Positions 28,528 to 38,368 of a stretch of DNA of 64,000 bases are shown here, one piece after another; positions within the stretch are counted from its first letter, which is position 1, and the number at the start of each line of letters is the position of its first letter. Both the position numbers and the translations under genes were made by a program. The stretch is from the NCBI RefSeq assembly GCF_021390155.1, contig NZ_CP089985.1:1871001-1935000 (forward strand), given 5' to 3'. Origin of the DNA: Pseudomonas sp. HN11 (lineage in GTDB: Bacteria; Pseudomonadota; Gammaproteobacteria; Pseudomonadales; Pseudomonadaceae). A model generated the notes under the pieces. It had not been told where the DNA came from. It was given only the letters and a program-made list of their open reading frames with translations, and searched no databases.

Positions 28528-30432
28528 ATGAGTGTGGAAACTCAAAAGGAAACCCTGGGCTTCCAGACCGAGGTGAAGCAACTGCTGCACCTCATGATCC
28601 ATTCGCTGTATTCCAACAAGGAAATCTTCCTTCGCGAATTGATCTCGAACGCCTCTGACGCTGTCGACAAATTACGTTTCGAAGCCCTGTCCAAGCCTGA
28701 GTTGCTGGAAGGTGGCGCCGAACTGAAAATCCGTGTGAGCTTCGACAAGGACGCCAAGACCGTCACGATCCAAGACAACGGTATTGGCATGAGCCGCGAA
28801 GACGCGATTACCCATTTGGGTACCATCGCCAAATCCGGCACCGCCGATTTCATGAAGAACCTCTCGGGCGACCAGAAGAAAGATTCGCACTTGATCGGTC
28901 AGTTCGGCGTGGGTTTTTACTCCGCCTTTATCGTGGCCGACAAAGTGGAAGTGTTCAGCCGCCGTGCAGGCCTTGACGCCAGCGACGGCGTGCACTGGTC
29001 GTCCAAAGGCGAGGGCGAATTCGAAATCGCCACCGTCGACAAGGCTGACCGTGGCACCCGTATCGTGCTGCACCTGAAATCCGGTGAAGACGAATTCGCC
29101 GATGGCTGGCGCCTGCGCAATATCGTCAAGAAGTACTCCGACCATATCGCTCTGCCGATCGAGCTGCCGAAAGAACAGACCGCTGCCGAAGGTGAAGAGG
29201 CCCCGGCCCAGGAATGGGAAGTGGTCAACCGCGCCAGCGCGCTGTGGACCCGTCCGCGTACCGAGATCAAGGACGAGGAATACCAGGAGTTCTACAAGCA
29301 CATCGGTCACGACTACGAAAACCCGCTGAGCTGGAGCCACAACAAGGTCGAAGGCAAGCTGGAATACAGCTCGCTGCTCTACGTACCGGCCCGTGCTCCG
29401 TTCGACCTGTACCAGCGTGAAGCGCCAAAAGGCCTGAAGCTCTACGTACAGCGCGTGTTCGTGATGGACCAGGCGGAATCGTTCCTGCCGCTGTACCTGC
29501 GCTTCATCAAGGGTGTGGTCGATTCCAACGACCTGTCGCTGAACGTGTCGCGGGAAATCCTGCAGAAAGACCCGATCATCGACTCCATGAAGTCGGCGCT
29601 GACCAAGCGTGTACTCGACATGCTGGAAAAACTGGCGAAGAACGAGCCTGAGCAATACAAAGGCTTCTGGAAAAACTTCGGCCAGGTCATGAAAGAAGGC
29701 CCGGCGGAAGATTTTGCCAACAAAGAAAAAATCGCTGGCTTGCTGCGTTTTGCCTCCACTCAGGGTGACGACGGCGAGCAAAATGTATCGCTGGCCGAGT
29801 ACCTGGCGCGCGCCAAGGAAGGTCAGGACAAGATCTACTACCTGACCGGCGAGAAGTACGACGCTGTCAAAGATAGCCCGCACCTGGAAGTCTTCCGCAA
29901 AAAAGGCATCGAAGTGCTGCTGCTGACCGACCGTATCGATGAGTGGCTGATGAGCTACCTCAACGAGTTCGACGGCAAATCCTTCGTCGACGTGGCCCGT
30001 GGTGACCTGGACCTGGGTAACCTGGACTCCGAAGAAGAGAAGAAAGAAGCCGAAGAAGTCGCCAAGGCCAAAGAGGGTCTGGTTGAACGGATCAAGGCGT
30101 CCCTGGGCGAGGCTGTCAGCGAAGTGCGGGTTTCCCACCGTCTGACCGACTCCCCGGCGATCCTGGCCATCGGCGAAGCGGACTTGGGCATGCAAATGCG
30201 CCAGATCCTCGAGGCCAGCGGCCAGAAAGTGCCGGATTCCAAGCCGATCTTCGAATTCAACCCGGCTCACCCGCTGATCGAGAAACTCGACGGCGAGCAA
30301 AGCGAAGAGCGGTTTGGCGACCTGTCGCACATCCTCTTCGACCAGGCGGCCCTGGCCGCTGGCGACAGCTTGAAAGACCCGGCCGCCTATGTGCGCCGCC
30401 TGAACAAGCTGTTGGTTGAACTGTCGGTTTGA
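28528..30432 (+). CDS. htpG: Chaperone HtpG (bacterial Hsp90)
   Basis: This 634-residue ATP-dependent chaperone has the GHKL ATP-binding motifs in order: [41 protein letters not shown] (split as DNGIGM and GTIAKSG), [11 protein letters not shown] and GTRIVLHL. The middle domain and C-terminal dimerisation domain are complete and length equals that of P. aeruginosa HtpG as I recall it. Two start codons (28522 and 28528) lie behind GGAG; 28528 has the better spacing and gives the usual [16 protein letters not shown]. Confidence 0.96.
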   Translation: MSVETQKETLGFQTEVKQLLHLMIHSLYSNKEIFLRELISNASDAVDKLRFEALSKPELLEGGAELKIRVSFDKDAKTVTIQDNGIGMSREDAITHLGTIAKSGTADFMKNLSGDQKKDSHLIGQFGVGFYSAFIVADKVEVFSRRAGLDASDGVHWSSKGEGEFEIATVDKADRGTRIVLHLKSGEDEFADGWRLRNIVKKYSDHIALPIELPKEQTAAEGEEAPAQEWEVVNRASALWTRPRTEIKDEEYQEFYKHIGHDYENPLSWSHNKVEGKLEYSSLLYVPARAPFDLYQREAPKGLKLYVQRVFVMDQAESFLPLYLRFIKGVVDSNDLSLNVSREILQKDPIIDSMKSALTKRVLDMLEKLAKNEPEQYKGFWKNFGQVMKEGPAEDFANKEKIAGLLRFASTQGDDGEQNVSLAEYLARAKEGQDKIYYLTGEKYDAVKDSPHLEVFRKKGIEVLLLTDRIDEWLMSYLNEFDGKSFVDVARGDLDLGNLDSEEEKKEAEEVAKAKEGLVERIKASLGEAVSEVRVSHRLTDSPAILAIGEADLGMQMRQILEASGQKVPDSKPIFEFNPAHPLIEKLDGEQSEERFGDLSHILFDQAALAAGDSLKDPAAYVRRLNKLLVELSV

Positions 30433-30441
30433 CCCTGACGT

Positions 30442-30470
30442 AGAAAAACCCGCTTCGGCGGGTTTTTTCG
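30442..30470 (+). terminator. Rho-independent terminator after htpG
   Basis: AAAACCCGC TTC GGCGGGTTTT with a T-rich tail follows the htpG stop by about 10 bases. Confidence 0.92.
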
Positions 30471-30498
30471 TTCTAGTGCACCTCAACTGGAGTAAATG

Positions 30499-31227
30499 AT
30501 GAGCCAAGTCACAGTACGTTCCGTGGGCTATCAGATTGATGGCCAGTCTTACGAAAGCCGTCTCGCGTTCGATGCCAGCCACAAGGGCCCGCTGCCGGGC
30601 CTGCTGATGGCGCCGAACTGGATGGGAGTGAGTGCGGGTGCCGAAGAGATCGCCAAGAGCGTCGCCAGCAAAGGCTACGTGGTGCTGATCGCCGACCTGT
30701 ACGGGCAGACCGTCCGTCCGTCGAATGGCGATGAAGCCGGTGCGGCGATGATGCCGTTGAAGAACGACCGTGCGTTGTTGAACAAGCGCATGCAGGCGGC
30801 CTTCGAGCAGCTGCAGGGCCAAACTGAGGCAGCGGTTGATACCTCGAAACTGGCGACCTTTGGTTTCTGCTTCGGCGGTTGCTGCTCCCTGGAACTCGCG
30901 CGTACCGGTGCGCCGGTCAAGGCTGCCGTCTCGTTCCACGGCACCCTCGACACGCCAAACCCGGCGGACGCGAAGAACATCAAGGGCTCAGTGCTGGTGC
31001 TGCATGGCGCTTCTGACCCGTTGGTCCCTAAAGAGCAACTGCCGGCGTTCGAAGATGAAATGAACGCGGCCGGTGTGGATTGGCAACTGCTGAGCTACGG
31101 CGGCGCGGTGCATTCCTTCACCGACCCGCATGCGAATGTGCCGGGCAAGATGATGTATGACGCGAAAACGGCCAAGCGTGCGTTCAAGTCGATGCATGAT
31201 TTGTTGGATGAAGTGTTCCAGGGCTGA
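30499..31227 (+). CDS. Dienelactone hydrolase family protein
   Basis: This 242-residue alpha/beta hydrolase has a cysteine nucleophile, Cys124 in TFGFCFGGCC (G-x-C-x-G-G), as in dienelactone hydrolases. A likely Asp is in LHGASDPLVPKEQ and the His in GAVHSFTDPHAN. Two adjacent ATG codons (30496, 30499) follow GGAG; the second has the better spacing. The substrate is unknown; it is not in an aromatic-degradation cluster. Confidence 0.87.
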   Translation: MSQVTVRSVGYQIDGQSYESRLAFDASHKGPLPGLLMAPNWMGVSAGAEEIAKSVASKGYVVLIADLYGQTVRPSNGDEAGAAMMPLKNDRALLNKRMQAAFEQLQGQTEAAVDTSKLATFGFCFGGCCSLELARTGAPVKAAVSFHGTLDTPNPADAKNIKGSVLVLHGASDPLVPKEQLPAFEDEMNAAGVDWQLLSYGGAVHSFTDPHANVPGKMMYDAKTAKRAFKSMHDLLDEVFQG

Positions 31228-31250
31228 TGGCTTCAGCGTTTGTGCTGGCC

Positions 31251-31328
31251 TTTTCGCGAGTAAGCCCGCTTCCACATTTGATGGCGTTCACAAATCAAAG
31301 TGTGAGAGCGGGCTTGCTCGCGAATGCT
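31251..31328. repeat. REP pair (REPIN), inverted, diverged
   Basis: TTCGCGAGTAAGCCCGCTTC and GAGAGCGGGCTTGCTCGCGA face each other; both arms carry single-base changes. It lies between two convergent genes and its end touches the pirin stop codon. Confidence 0.85.
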
Positions 31329-32193
31329 ATCTCACCGGCAACTCAATTCTTTCAGACTCACCCGGCACCGTCGGCCAATCCCCAGCCGCCCAGCGTTGCC
31401 TGGCTTGTTCAATTACCGCTGGATCACTCGCGACAAAATTCCAGTTGATCCGCCGTGGCCCCTCCAGCGTCGCGCCGCCAAACACCACCAAGTGGCAATT
31501 GCTCTCGGCGAACAGCGTCATCTCCTGTCCGGCGGGCAATACCACCAGGCTGTGTACTTCCAGTGTTTCGCCATCCAATTGCGCCTCACCCTCCAGCACA
31601 TACACTGCGCGTTCCTCATGTTCATCCGGAATCAGCAGCGTCGTGGCCGTTTGCATGCGCACCTCGGCATACAGCGTGGGCGACAGCACTGGCACCGGCG
31701 ACTTGAGGCAGAACCCATTGCCCGCGATCAAGCGGATCTGCACGCCCAGGTTGTCACTTACCGGCAGGCTCGCCGCGGGGTGATGGCTGTAGTGTCCGGG
31801 CCCCGTCTCATGGTCCTTGGGCGATGCCAGCCACACTTGCAACCCATGCAAGCTGAAACTGCTGGCCTTGAGCGCCTCGGGTGTACGTTCGACGTGGGCA
31901 ATCGCGCTGCCGGCAGTCATCCAGCTGACGTCGCCGGCCTGCACCACTTGGTCCGACCCCAGGCTGTCCTTGTGCTGCAACGCACCTTCAAACAAATAGG
32001 TAAGGGTCGACAGCCCGATATGCGGATGCTGGCGGATGTTCATGCCATCGCCCGGTTCATAGCGGGTGAGTAGCATATGGTCGAAGAACACAAACGGCCC
32101 GACGCTGCGGCATTCCCGCGACGGCAGTGGGCGCAGGATCGGTTGACCTTCGACATCTTCGGGGCGAGGGCGGATCACGGTGAGGGTAGTCAT
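31327..32193 (-). CDS. Pirin family protein
   Basis: This 288-residue two-cupin protein has pirin motifs FVFFDHMLL, IRQHPHIGLSTLTYLFEGAL (metal-binding histidines) and DVSWMTAGSAIAHVERTP. Bacterial pirins bind iron and some act as quercetinases or bind metabolic enzymes. The ATG at 32193 is chosen because MTTLTVIRPRPEDVEG is the first family-like sequence. It lies 64 bases downstream of the OsmC gene on the same strand and may be cotranscribed with it. Confidence 0.88.
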   Translation of the reverse strand: MTTLTVIRPRPEDVEGQPILRPLPSRECRSVGPFVFFDHMLLTRYEPGDGMNIRQHPHIGLSTLTYLFEGALQHKDSLGSDQVVQAGDVSWMTAGSAIAHVERTPEALKASSFSLHGLQVWLASPKDHETGPGHYSHHPAASLPVSDNLGVQIRLIAGNGFCLKSPVPVLSPTLYAEVRMQTATTLLIPDEHEERAVYVLEGEAQLDGETLEVHSLVVLPAGQEMTLFAESNCHLVVFGGATLEGPRRINWNFVASDPAVIEQARQRWAAGDWPTVPGESERIELPVR

Positions 32194-32257
32194 GGTGCGT
32201 CCCAGTCTGAGCGGGTTAGATGCTGCTGAGCATAACCCGCTCGGTAGGATGTTGCCG

Positions 32258-32674
32258 CTATTGGCTGAAGGCGCCTTCCGATAGTTTTGTCTCAATGGTG
32301 ACGTCGGCGGTGGTCATCAGCTTGTGCACCGGGCAGCGATCCGCCACGCGGTGCAGTTCGTCGCGTTGCTCGTCGGTGAGCACGCCCTTGAGCGTCAGCT
32401 TGACGTTGAGTGTGTATTTGCCCTTTTGCTCCTCGGCAGCGTCATGGGTGACTTCCACGGTCACGCCGGTCAGCGGAATGTCTTTTTTTTGCGCATACAG
32501 TTTAAGGGTCAGGGCTTTGCACGAGGCCAGCGCAGCGTCGAAGTAGTCATGGGGGGAGGGCGCCGAGTCGTCGCCGCCCAGGCTTTTGGGCAGGTCGGTG
32601 AACAACTCATGGTGGTTGATGTTGACGCTATGGCGAAAGTTATCCTGGTTCAGGGTGTTGACGGTAACAGGCAT
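32258..32674 (-). CDS. OsmC family peroxidase-like protein
   Basis: This 138-residue protein has the two redox cysteines of the OsmC/Ohr fold: Cys52 in LASCKALTLKLYA and Cys114 in VADRCPVHKLM. Such proteins reduce organic peroxides. The ATG at 32674 follows GTGAGG. Located upstream of the pirin gene on the same strand. Confidence 0.88.
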   Translation of the reverse strand: MPVTVNTLNQDNFRHSVNINHHELFTDLPKSLGGDDSAPSPHDYFDAALASCKALTLKLYAQKKDIPLTGVTVEVTHDAAEEQKGKYTLNVKLTLKGVLTDEQRDELHRVADRCPVHKLMTTADVTIETKLSEGAFSQ

Positions 32675-32814
32675 GGTAAACCTCACAGGGTGGCAGGATG
32701 AAGGTCATGCAGTTATAGAGCATGCTGGCACTTCGGTGTTCCGCGTTTTTTGCCGGATGAACCCTCGCACGGCGCGCAAGGTCTACCCGTATCAGCCCTT
32801 ATCGAGGTTTTACC

Positions 32815-33837
32815 GTGTCCTGGACCCGTCTGACGCTCGCCCTGTTGCTCGCCGCCAGCAGCCTTGCTGCGCAGGCCCGCGAGTATGCCTACAGCGATGC
32901 GCATCTGCATTACGTGGATTTCTTCCAGGAAACTGCGGGCATGGACAAGCTGCTCAAGGCCATGGCTGACAACGGCATTGAGCACGTGATGATTTCCGGC
33001 ATTCCGGTCGCGAAGAAATGGCACGAAGACGAACCCAAGCGTCCACGCTATTACGCCGGTGACGACGCCGATGCCTATTGGTACAGCGCCACCGATGTGA
33101 TTGTCGCCGCAGCGGTCAACAAACTGTCCCCTGAGCAGCGCCAGCACTTTCATCCGTTTCTATCGGGCTTCAACCCCAACGATAAGAACTCGGATGCCCA
33201 TATCCAGCGCATGCTCGACCTCAATCCCGGGTTGTGGCAGGGCATCGGCGAAGTCTTCACCCGCCATGACGACCTCACGGCCATCACCGCCGGCGACACC
33301 CCGCGCGCCAATAACGAAGCCATGACGCGCATCTATCATTTGGCGGCGGAAAACGACCTGCCGGTGATGCTGCACTCCAACATCACCTCCAAACGCGAGC
33401 GCAACCCGCTTTACCTGGCTGAAGTCGAGGAGCCACTGCGCAACCATCCGCACACCCGCTTTATCTGGGCCCACGCCGGCACCAGCAAGGAAATCCATCG
33501 TCACCAGGTGCAGATGGACTTTTTGCTGCCCACGTTGAGCCGCCTGCTGGAGGCCTATCCCAACCTGTACATCGACCTGTCCTGGAGCATGCTTACGCCG
33601 TATATGCTGGATGACGCAGGTCAGCCCCGCCCGGAGTGGTTAAAACTGGTGGAGCGCTTCCCAGAGCGTTTTATGCTGGGTTCGGACGTCGTAGGACGGT
33701 TCAACAAACTCGGTAAGGAAATGCGCCGCTTCGACCCGTTCCTTGATGCCCTGCCAGAGGACGTTGCGCACAAGGTGGCGCGGGACAACTTCCTGGCGAT
33801 CCTGCCTAAAGCTACCCGCGATAGTGCGGTGCGTTGA
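32815..33837 (+). CDS. Exported amidohydrolase-fold protein
   Basis: This 340-residue protein has a signal peptide (TRLTLALLLAASSLAAQA) and a TIM-barrel amidohydrolase-2 domain. Metal-ligand candidates are DAHLHYVDFF (HxH), VMLHSNITSKRER, FIWAHAGTSKE and MLGSDVVG. It is therefore a periplasmic metal-dependent hydrolase or decarboxylase-like protein of unknown substrate. The start is GTG with GAGG upstream. It is divergent from osmC. Confidence 0.78.
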   Translation: MSWTRLTLALLLAASSLAAQAREYAYSDAHLHYVDFFQETAGMDKLLKAMADNGIEHVMISGIPVAKKWHEDEPKRPRYYAGDDADAYWYSATDVIVAAAVNKLSPEQRQHFHPFLSGFNPNDKNSDAHIQRMLDLNPGLWQGIGEVFTRHDDLTAITAGDTPRANNEAMTRIYHLAAENDLPVMLHSNITSKRERNPLYLAEVEEPLRNHPHTRFIWAHAGTSKEIHRHQVQMDFLLPTLSRLLEAYPNLYIDLSWSMLTPYMLDDAGQPRPEWLKLVERFPERFMLGSDVVGRFNKLGKEMRRFDPFLDALPEDVAHKVARDNFLAILPKATRDSAVR

Positions 33838-33932
33838 TATCGCGTTTTCGTCTTACGCAAAGGCAGTAACGTGCCGATACCTTTCAAGAGCCAGCTGCAA
33901 ATGGATGCAGCGCATTTGGAAGGAGCCAAGGC

Positions 33933-35558
33933 ATGAGTATCAGAAGTCTGAATATCGCCCCGCGTGCAGGCTTGGGGTTTGGCGTATTGGCGTTGATGGT
34001 GTTTGCCCTGGGCGGCTTCGCCCTGTTGCAGATGGCCAATATGCGCCAGCAGTCGGATCAGGTGGAGAACAACTGGCTGCCCAGCGTGATGGCGGTGGGG
34101 CAGATGAGCCAGGACCTGCTGCGCATTCGTGCGCTGACCTTGCGCCTGCTGGTCAACCGCGATCCCCAGGCGCTGGCGCAGAACGAGCAGAAGCTGAGCG
34201 ACCTGAAAAGCGGCCTGCATCATGCGCAGACTCTCTACGAGGCGCTGGTTGTGCTACCAGAGGAGCGCGCGCTGTTTGATCGCTTCAAGGCCCAAGAGCA
34301 GCAATACCTGCAACTCCAGGAGCAGGTCATGGGTTTTTCCAAGGCCAACCGGTTGGAAGACGCGATCAAAGTGGTCAACGGTGAGATGAATCAGCTCGCC
34401 GATGAAATGGCCACGACCCTGCACGAACTGGTCAGCCTCAACAAAGCCAGTGCCAACCAGGCGGCCAGTCTGGCGCAGAGCGTGTTCAGCCAGTCGCGCA
34501 GCTGGGTGGTCGGCATGATCGTGCTCACGGCGCTGATCACCATTGGCCTGGCGGTATGGCTGACGCGTAGCATCGTGCTGCCACTGGCGCAGTCGTTGAA
34601 AGTGGCCCAAGGTGTAGCCAGTGGCGATCTGACGGGAGAAATCAGCATCAGTGGCAACGACGAGCCGGCGCGCCTGCAGCAGGCCCTCAAGGGCATGCAG
34701 GAGAACTTGCGTGACACTATCCGGCGTATCTCCGAGTCTTCCAACCAATTGGCATCCGCCTCGGAAGAACTCAGTTGCGTGACCGAAGATGCCACGCGTG
34801 GCTTGTATCAACAGAATCAAGAAATCGAGCAGGCCGCCACGGCGGTGAACCAGATGACCGTGGCGGTGGAGGAGGTGGCGAGCAACGCGGTGGCCACGTC
34901 CCAGGCATCCCGCGAGTCCGACCGCATTGCCCAGCATGGGCGCGAACAGGTGCACCAGACGGTGGTGTCGATCGAGGCGCTGGCCACTGACGTGACCGAC
35001 AATGTGACGCAGGTCGAAGACTTGGCACAGAAGGTCTATGGCATCAGCAAGGTGCTGGACGTGATCCGCTCGATTGCCGAGCAGACCAACCTGCTGGCGC
35101 TGAACGCGGCGATTGAAGCGGCGCGGGCTGGGGATGCCGGGCGTGGGTTTGCGGTGGTGGCCGATGAAGTGCGGGCCCTGGCTCATCGCACCCAGCAGTC
35201 GACCCAGGAAATCGAGCAAATGATCGGTGGGATCCAGCATGGCACTGATCAGGCGGTCAGCTCGATGCAGCAGAGCAATACGCGGGCGCGCTCGACCTTG
35301 GATATCGCCAAGTCGGCGGGCACGGCGCTGGAGGAAATTGCCTCGGCATTCACCTTGATCAATGAACGCAACCTGGTGATCGCCAGCGCATCGGAGCAAC
35401 AGGCGGCGGTGGCACGGGAGGTGGATCGCAATTTGATGAACATTCGCGATTTGGCGCACCAGACGTCGACGGGGGCGAATCAGACCAGTGCAGCGAGCCA
35501 GGAGTTGTCGCGGTTGGCGGTAGACCTGAACACCCTGGTGGCGCGGTTTTCGGTGTAG
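33933..35558 (+). CDS. Methyl-accepting chemotaxis protein
   Basis: This 541-residue transducer has a first membrane helix at about 12-34, a periplasmic four-helix-bundle sensor at 36-188, a second helix at 190-210, a HAMP domain at 212-264 and the signalling hairpin with its conserved tip [18 protein letters not shown] and [17 protein letters not shown]. It detects a small ligand and controls CheA via CheW. A strong GGAAGGAG precedes the start. In P. aeruginosa a chemoreceptor gene also lies beside fabB, so the location is conserved. The ligand is unknown. Confidence 0.92.
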   Translation: MSIRSLNIAPRAGLGFGVLALMVFALGGFALLQMANMRQQSDQVENNWLPSVMAVGQMSQDLLRIRALTLRLLVNRDPQALAQNEQKLSDLKSGLHHAQTLYEALVVLPEERALFDRFKAQEQQYLQLQEQVMGFSKANRLEDAIKVVNGEMNQLADEMATTLHELVSLNKASANQAASLAQSVFSQSRSWVVGMIVLTALITIGLAVWLTRSIVLPLAQSLKVAQGVASGDLTGEISISGNDEPARLQQALKGMQENLRDTIRRISESSNQLASASEELSCVTEDATRGLYQQNQEIEQAATAVNQMTVAVEEVASNAVATSQASRESDRIAQHGREQVHQTVVSIEALATDVTDNVTQVEDLAQKVYGISKVLDVIRSIAEQTNLLALNAAIEAARAGDAGRGFAVVADEVRALAHRTQQSTQEIEQMIGGIQHGTDQAVSSMQQSNTRARSTLDIAKSAGTALEEIASAFTLINERNLVIASASEQQAAVAREVDRNLMNIRDLAHQTSTGANQTSAASQELSRLAVDLNTLVARFSV

Positions 35559-35566
35559 TACAGAAG

Positions 35567-35598
35567 CAGTTGCAAGCTTCAAGTGACAAGCTGCAAGT
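35567..35598. repeat. AGTTGCAAG-type repeat
   Basis: CAGTTGCAAGCTTCAAGTGA followed by CAAGCTGCAAG, immediately after the chemoreceptor stop, is another member of the class seen at 11234, 20658 and 24520. Confidence 0.65.
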
Positions 35599-35651
35599 GG
35601 TCGGATTGCCTTTTTCCTGCGGCTTGAGGCTTAAAACTGATAGCTCTGAAA

Positions 35652-35673
35652 GTAAAAAGCCCCGAACCAGTCA
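35652..35673 (-). terminator. Distal half of the split fabB terminator plus target duplication
   Basis: AAAAAGCCC (with the matching half at 37107) and the 11-base CGAACCAGTCA (35663-35673) are the left flank of the IS4-family insertion. Joining both flanks restores AAAAAGCCC, loop CGAACCAGTCA, GGGCTTTTT, a rho-independent terminator between convergent genes. Confidence 0.85.
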
Positions 35674-35682
35674 TAATGCTGT

Positions 35683-37014
35683 TCACTTAAGCGGAGCAGC
35701 CTTACGGTCCACTGGAAACCGGGTCTTTGAGATCTTCACCGTCCTTGGCCTCGCAGGTCTGGGGCGGTGATCCAGAAACAATCCGCCAATACCTTTCCTC
35801 AATTCCGCCAAGCGTCTTCCTGTAGCTGAAACCGGATTGGCTGCTGCCATCACGATCAACTGCACGGCAATGTATTGGCAGACCGGCTTAAAGCGTATAT
35901 CCGACGGTGCACGACCAAACGCTACTGCTGCTTGACCAGCCTCCCGCCGAATCACGTTGTAAGCCAGCAAAAGCCCCCACACTTCCTGATAGACCAAGTC
36001 GACTCTCTTACTACGCAAGGTCACAGCATTCTGCTGCATGGAGCTTTTGATATCCCTGAAGCCCAACTCGATTTCCCAGCGCTCCTGATAGAGTTTGGCA
36101 ACGACCTTGGTGCTGTAGGTGTTGGCTGGCAACGATGTCATGACCGTTTTTACTCTGCCTTGGATTTCATAGCTGACTTCACGGGCTTCCCAATGGGTAC
36201 CAAGAGCCGGATTTCTCTTTCTGGCTTGCGGTGAGACCTTCATGCGCACCAAGCGGTCGTGCTCGCCGTAACGGATCACTTCTTCACAGACCATGCCTTT
36301 TTTGGCGGGAATCAACCAATGACGATGGGTTCCGGTGTTACTCAGGCTCAACAGCATTTCTGCGCCCCAAAATCCTTTATCGAATAGCGTCACGGAGTGA
36401 TCGGGGACTTGCTGCAAAAACTCGTCGGCCAAGCGCATTTCACTGCGCCGGTAAGGCCCTAATTGTGCATCCAGGATTAAGTGCGAACGCACATTCATTA
36501 GCGCTACCAAGCGCATCATGGGGAAGGGAGTCTGACGATCACTGGGCGTATTTCCTGACCCGAAATGATCTCGAAGCTCGGGTGTGTCCGGTGTGCGCAA
36601 GAGCACACCGTCCACCGCGAAGACCTGCAAACCGTGCCAGTCGTCCTCGTTGTAGCGCTCCGAGCCCCATTGAGTGCCGGTTTTACGGAATAACCACTCA
36701 ACTGGATCGGCCCCTAGTCGCTTGCGGGCTTCAGTGACACCGCTTCGGGCCAACAAGTGGTCGCAAGCGAGGCCTTGAGCGCAAATGTTCAACCGTCTAG
36801 CGACCTCATGAACAGGCTCATTACGAAACGACGCCATGCCAAGCACCAACCAAAGTACCTGATCGGCGGGCAAGCGACGCCGACGAATAGTGGCCTGACT
36901 GGATAGATCCAGCGCAGACGCAACCCATTCTATGGGGATGTTCTGGGTGAAAGTGCTTAGGTCGCAGAAGTTGAAAAGGTCGCCGAGGTCGAGCAGGTCC
37001 TGTTGAACAGACAT
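35683..37014 (-). CDS. IS4-family transposase (DDE)
   Basis: This 443-residue transposase has an N-terminal helical domain, the first catalytic Asp region VFAVDGVLLRTPDTPE, the second VTLFDKGFWGAEMLL and the IS4 signature LYQERWEIELGFRDIK (Y-(2)-R-(3)-E-(6)-K). The gene is intact. The ATG at 37014 has no good Shine-Dalgarno sequence; a strong hairpin lies directly before it. The stop codon lies almost at the left inverted repeat. Confidence 0.95.
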   Translation of the reverse strand: MSVQQDLLDLGDLFNFCDLSTFTQNIPIEWVASALDLSSQATIRRRRLPADQVLWLVLGMASFRNEPVHEVARRLNICAQGLACDHLLARSGVTEARKRLGADPVEWLFRKTGTQWGSERYNEDDWHGLQVFAVDGVLLRTPDTPELRDHFGSGNTPSDRQTPFPMMRLVALMNVRSHLILDAQLGPYRRSEMRLADEFLQQVPDHSVTLFDKGFWGAEMLLSLSNTGTHRHWLIPAKKGMVCEEVIRYGEHDRLVRMKVSPQARKRNPALGTHWEAREVSYEIQGRVKTVMTSLPANTYSTKVVAKLYQERWEIELGFRDIKSSMQQNAVTLRSKRVDLVYQEVWGLLLAYNVIRREAGQAAVAFGRAPSDIRFKPVCQYIAVQLIVMAAANPVSATGRRLAELRKGIGGLFLDHRPRPARPRTVKISKTRFPVDRKAAPLK

Positions 37015-37016
37015 AA

Positions 37017-37050
37017 AAAATCCGATGCCAGAGGTCTGGCATCGGATTTT
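37017..37050 (-). promoter_or_regulatory. Hairpin just upstream of the IS4-type transposase start
   Basis: AAAATCCGATGCCAGA and TCTGGCATCGGATTTT form a perfect 16-base stem with a two-base apex, ending a few bases before the transposase ATG. RNA started outside the element would fold this and stop or fail to be translated, as known for IS10 and IS50. It also resembles a rho-independent terminator on both strands. Confidence 0.8.
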
Positions 37051-37095
37051 CCAGGAAGCCTCGCTTTAGCTCAAATGCTTAAGTGAACAGCATTA

Positions 37096-37117
37096 CGAAC
37101 CAGTCAGGGCTTTTTCA
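37096..37117 (-). terminator. Proximal half of the split fabB terminator
   Basis: The 11-base target copy CGAACCAGTCA (37096-37106) is followed by GGGCTTTTTC, the first arm that fabB transcripts meet. Its partner arm is now 1.4 kb away beyond the insertion, so the hairpin can no longer form normally. Confidence 0.8.
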
Positions 37118-37136
37118 TGTGATCGGCCTGCGGGGT

Positions 37137-38357
37137 TTATTTACCCTGCCAGCGTTTCAGCACCAGGGTGGCGTTAGTGCCACCAAAGCCGAAGCTGTTG
37201 CTCATCACGGTGTCGATTTTTGCGTTTTCAACGGTTTTGGTCAGGATCGGCATGTCAGCCACCACCGGATCAATCTCGTCGATGTTGGCCGAACCGGCCA
37301 TGAAGTTGCCTTCCATCATCAGCAGGCAGTAGATCGCTTCGTGAACGCCGGCGGCGCCCAGGGAGTGACCGGACAGGCTCTTGGTGGAGCTGATGGCCGG
37401 AGCCTTGTCGCCGAATACCGCACGCACGCCTTCCATTTCCTTGGCGTCGCCGACCGGGGTCGAGGTGCCGTGGGTGTTCAGGTAGTCGATCGGGGTATCT
37501 ACGGTGGACATGGCCATCTGCATGCAACGGATGGCGCCTTCACCGCTTGGCGCAACCATGTCATAGCCGTCGGAAGTGGCGCCGTAGCCGACGATTTCCG
37601 CGTAGATCTTGGCACCACGGGCCAGAGCGTGTTCCAGCTCCTCGACCACCACCATGCCGCCACCGCCGGCGATGACGAAACCGTCACGCTTGGCGTCGTA
37701 GGCGCGGGAGGCCTTTTCCGGGGTTTCGTTGTATTGGGTGGACAGTGCGCCCATGGCGTCGAACAGGAACGACTGGCTCCAGTGCTCTTCTTCACCGCCG
37801 CCGGCGAACACGATGTCCTGCTTGCCCAGCTGGATCTGCTCAACGGCAGTACCGATGCAGTGAGCACTGGTGGCGCAGGCGGAAGAGATCGAGTAGTTCA
37901 CGCCCTTGATCTGGAACGGCGTGGCCAGGCAGGCCGATACAGTGCTGCCCATGGTTCGGGTGACACGGTACGGGCCAACACGCTTCACGCCTTTTTCGCG
38001 CAGGATGTCCAGCGCTTCCATCTGGTTGAGGGTCGATGCGCCGCCCGAGCCGGCGATGAGGCCGGTGCGTACGTTCGAGACCTGGTCGTCGCTCAGGCCG
38101 GAGTCGGCGATCGCGTCTTTCATCGCCAGGTAGGCGTAGGCGGCAGCGTGGCCGACGAAGCGATAGATCTTGCGATCGATCAGTTCTTCGAGAGGCAGGT
38201 CGATGGAGCCGGAAACCTGGCTACGCAGACCCATTTCGGCATATTCCGGGTTGAAGCGGATGCCAGGGCGACTTGCACGCAGGTTAGCGGTGACGGTCTC
38301 TTTGTCATTGCCCAGGCAAGAAACAATGCCCAGACCAGTGATAACGACGCGGCGCAT
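37137..38357 (-). CDS. fabB: Beta-ketoacyl-ACP synthase I
   Basis: This 406-residue condensing enzyme elongates acyl-ACP and is required for unsaturated fatty acid synthesis. The catalytic triad is present: Cys161 in [12 protein letters not shown], His296 in [12 protein letters not shown] and His331 in [11 protein letters not shown]. The C-terminal [11 protein letters not shown] is also typical. It follows fabA by 11 bases and is cotranscribed. Its terminator has been interrupted by the IS4-type element, so 3' end formation may have changed. Confidence 0.97.
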   Translation of the reverse strand: MRRVVITGLGIVSCLGNDKETVTANLRASRPGIRFNPEYAEMGLRSQVSGSIDLPLEELIDRKIYRFVGHAAAYAYLAMKDAIADSGLSDDQVSNVRTGLIAGSGGASTLNQMEALDILREKGVKRVGPYRVTRTMGSTVSACLATPFQIKGVNYSISSACATSAHCIGTAVEQIQLGKQDIVFAGGGEEEHWSQSFLFDAMGALSTQYNETPEKASRAYDAKRDGFVIAGGGGMVVVEELEHALARGAKIYAEIVGYGATSDGYDMVAPSGEGAIRCMQMAMSTVDTPIDYLNTHGTSTPVGDAKEMEGVRAVFGDKAPAISSTKSLSGHSLGAAGVHEAIYCLLMMEGNFMAGSANIDEIDPVVADMPILTKTVENAKIDTVMSNSFGFGGTNATLVLKRWQGK

Positions 38358-38368
38358 GCGGATAACCC

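Larger units (their letters stand above)
35674..37095 (-). mobile_element. IS4-family insertion sequence, complete, 1422 bp
   Basis: The ends are a 19-base perfect inverted repeat: TAATGCTGTTCACTTAAGC at 35674-35692 and its reverse complement at 37077-37095. An 11-base duplication of the target, CGAACCAGTCA, lies outside each end (35663-35673 and 37096-37106), the size expected for IS4-type elements. One transposase gene fills the element. The intact ends, perfect duplication and open frame suggest a recent and possibly active insertion. Confidence 0.93.

Noticed and set aside
28672..30939. 755-codon minus-strand open frame opposite htpG and the following gene
   Set aside because: It spans the htpG terminator and two real genes, which no genuine gene would do; no protein motifs.
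32713..33153. 146-codon minus-strand frame upstream of osmC
   Set aside because: Overlaps the signal peptide and domain start of the exported amidohydrolase gene; no motif or ribosome site.
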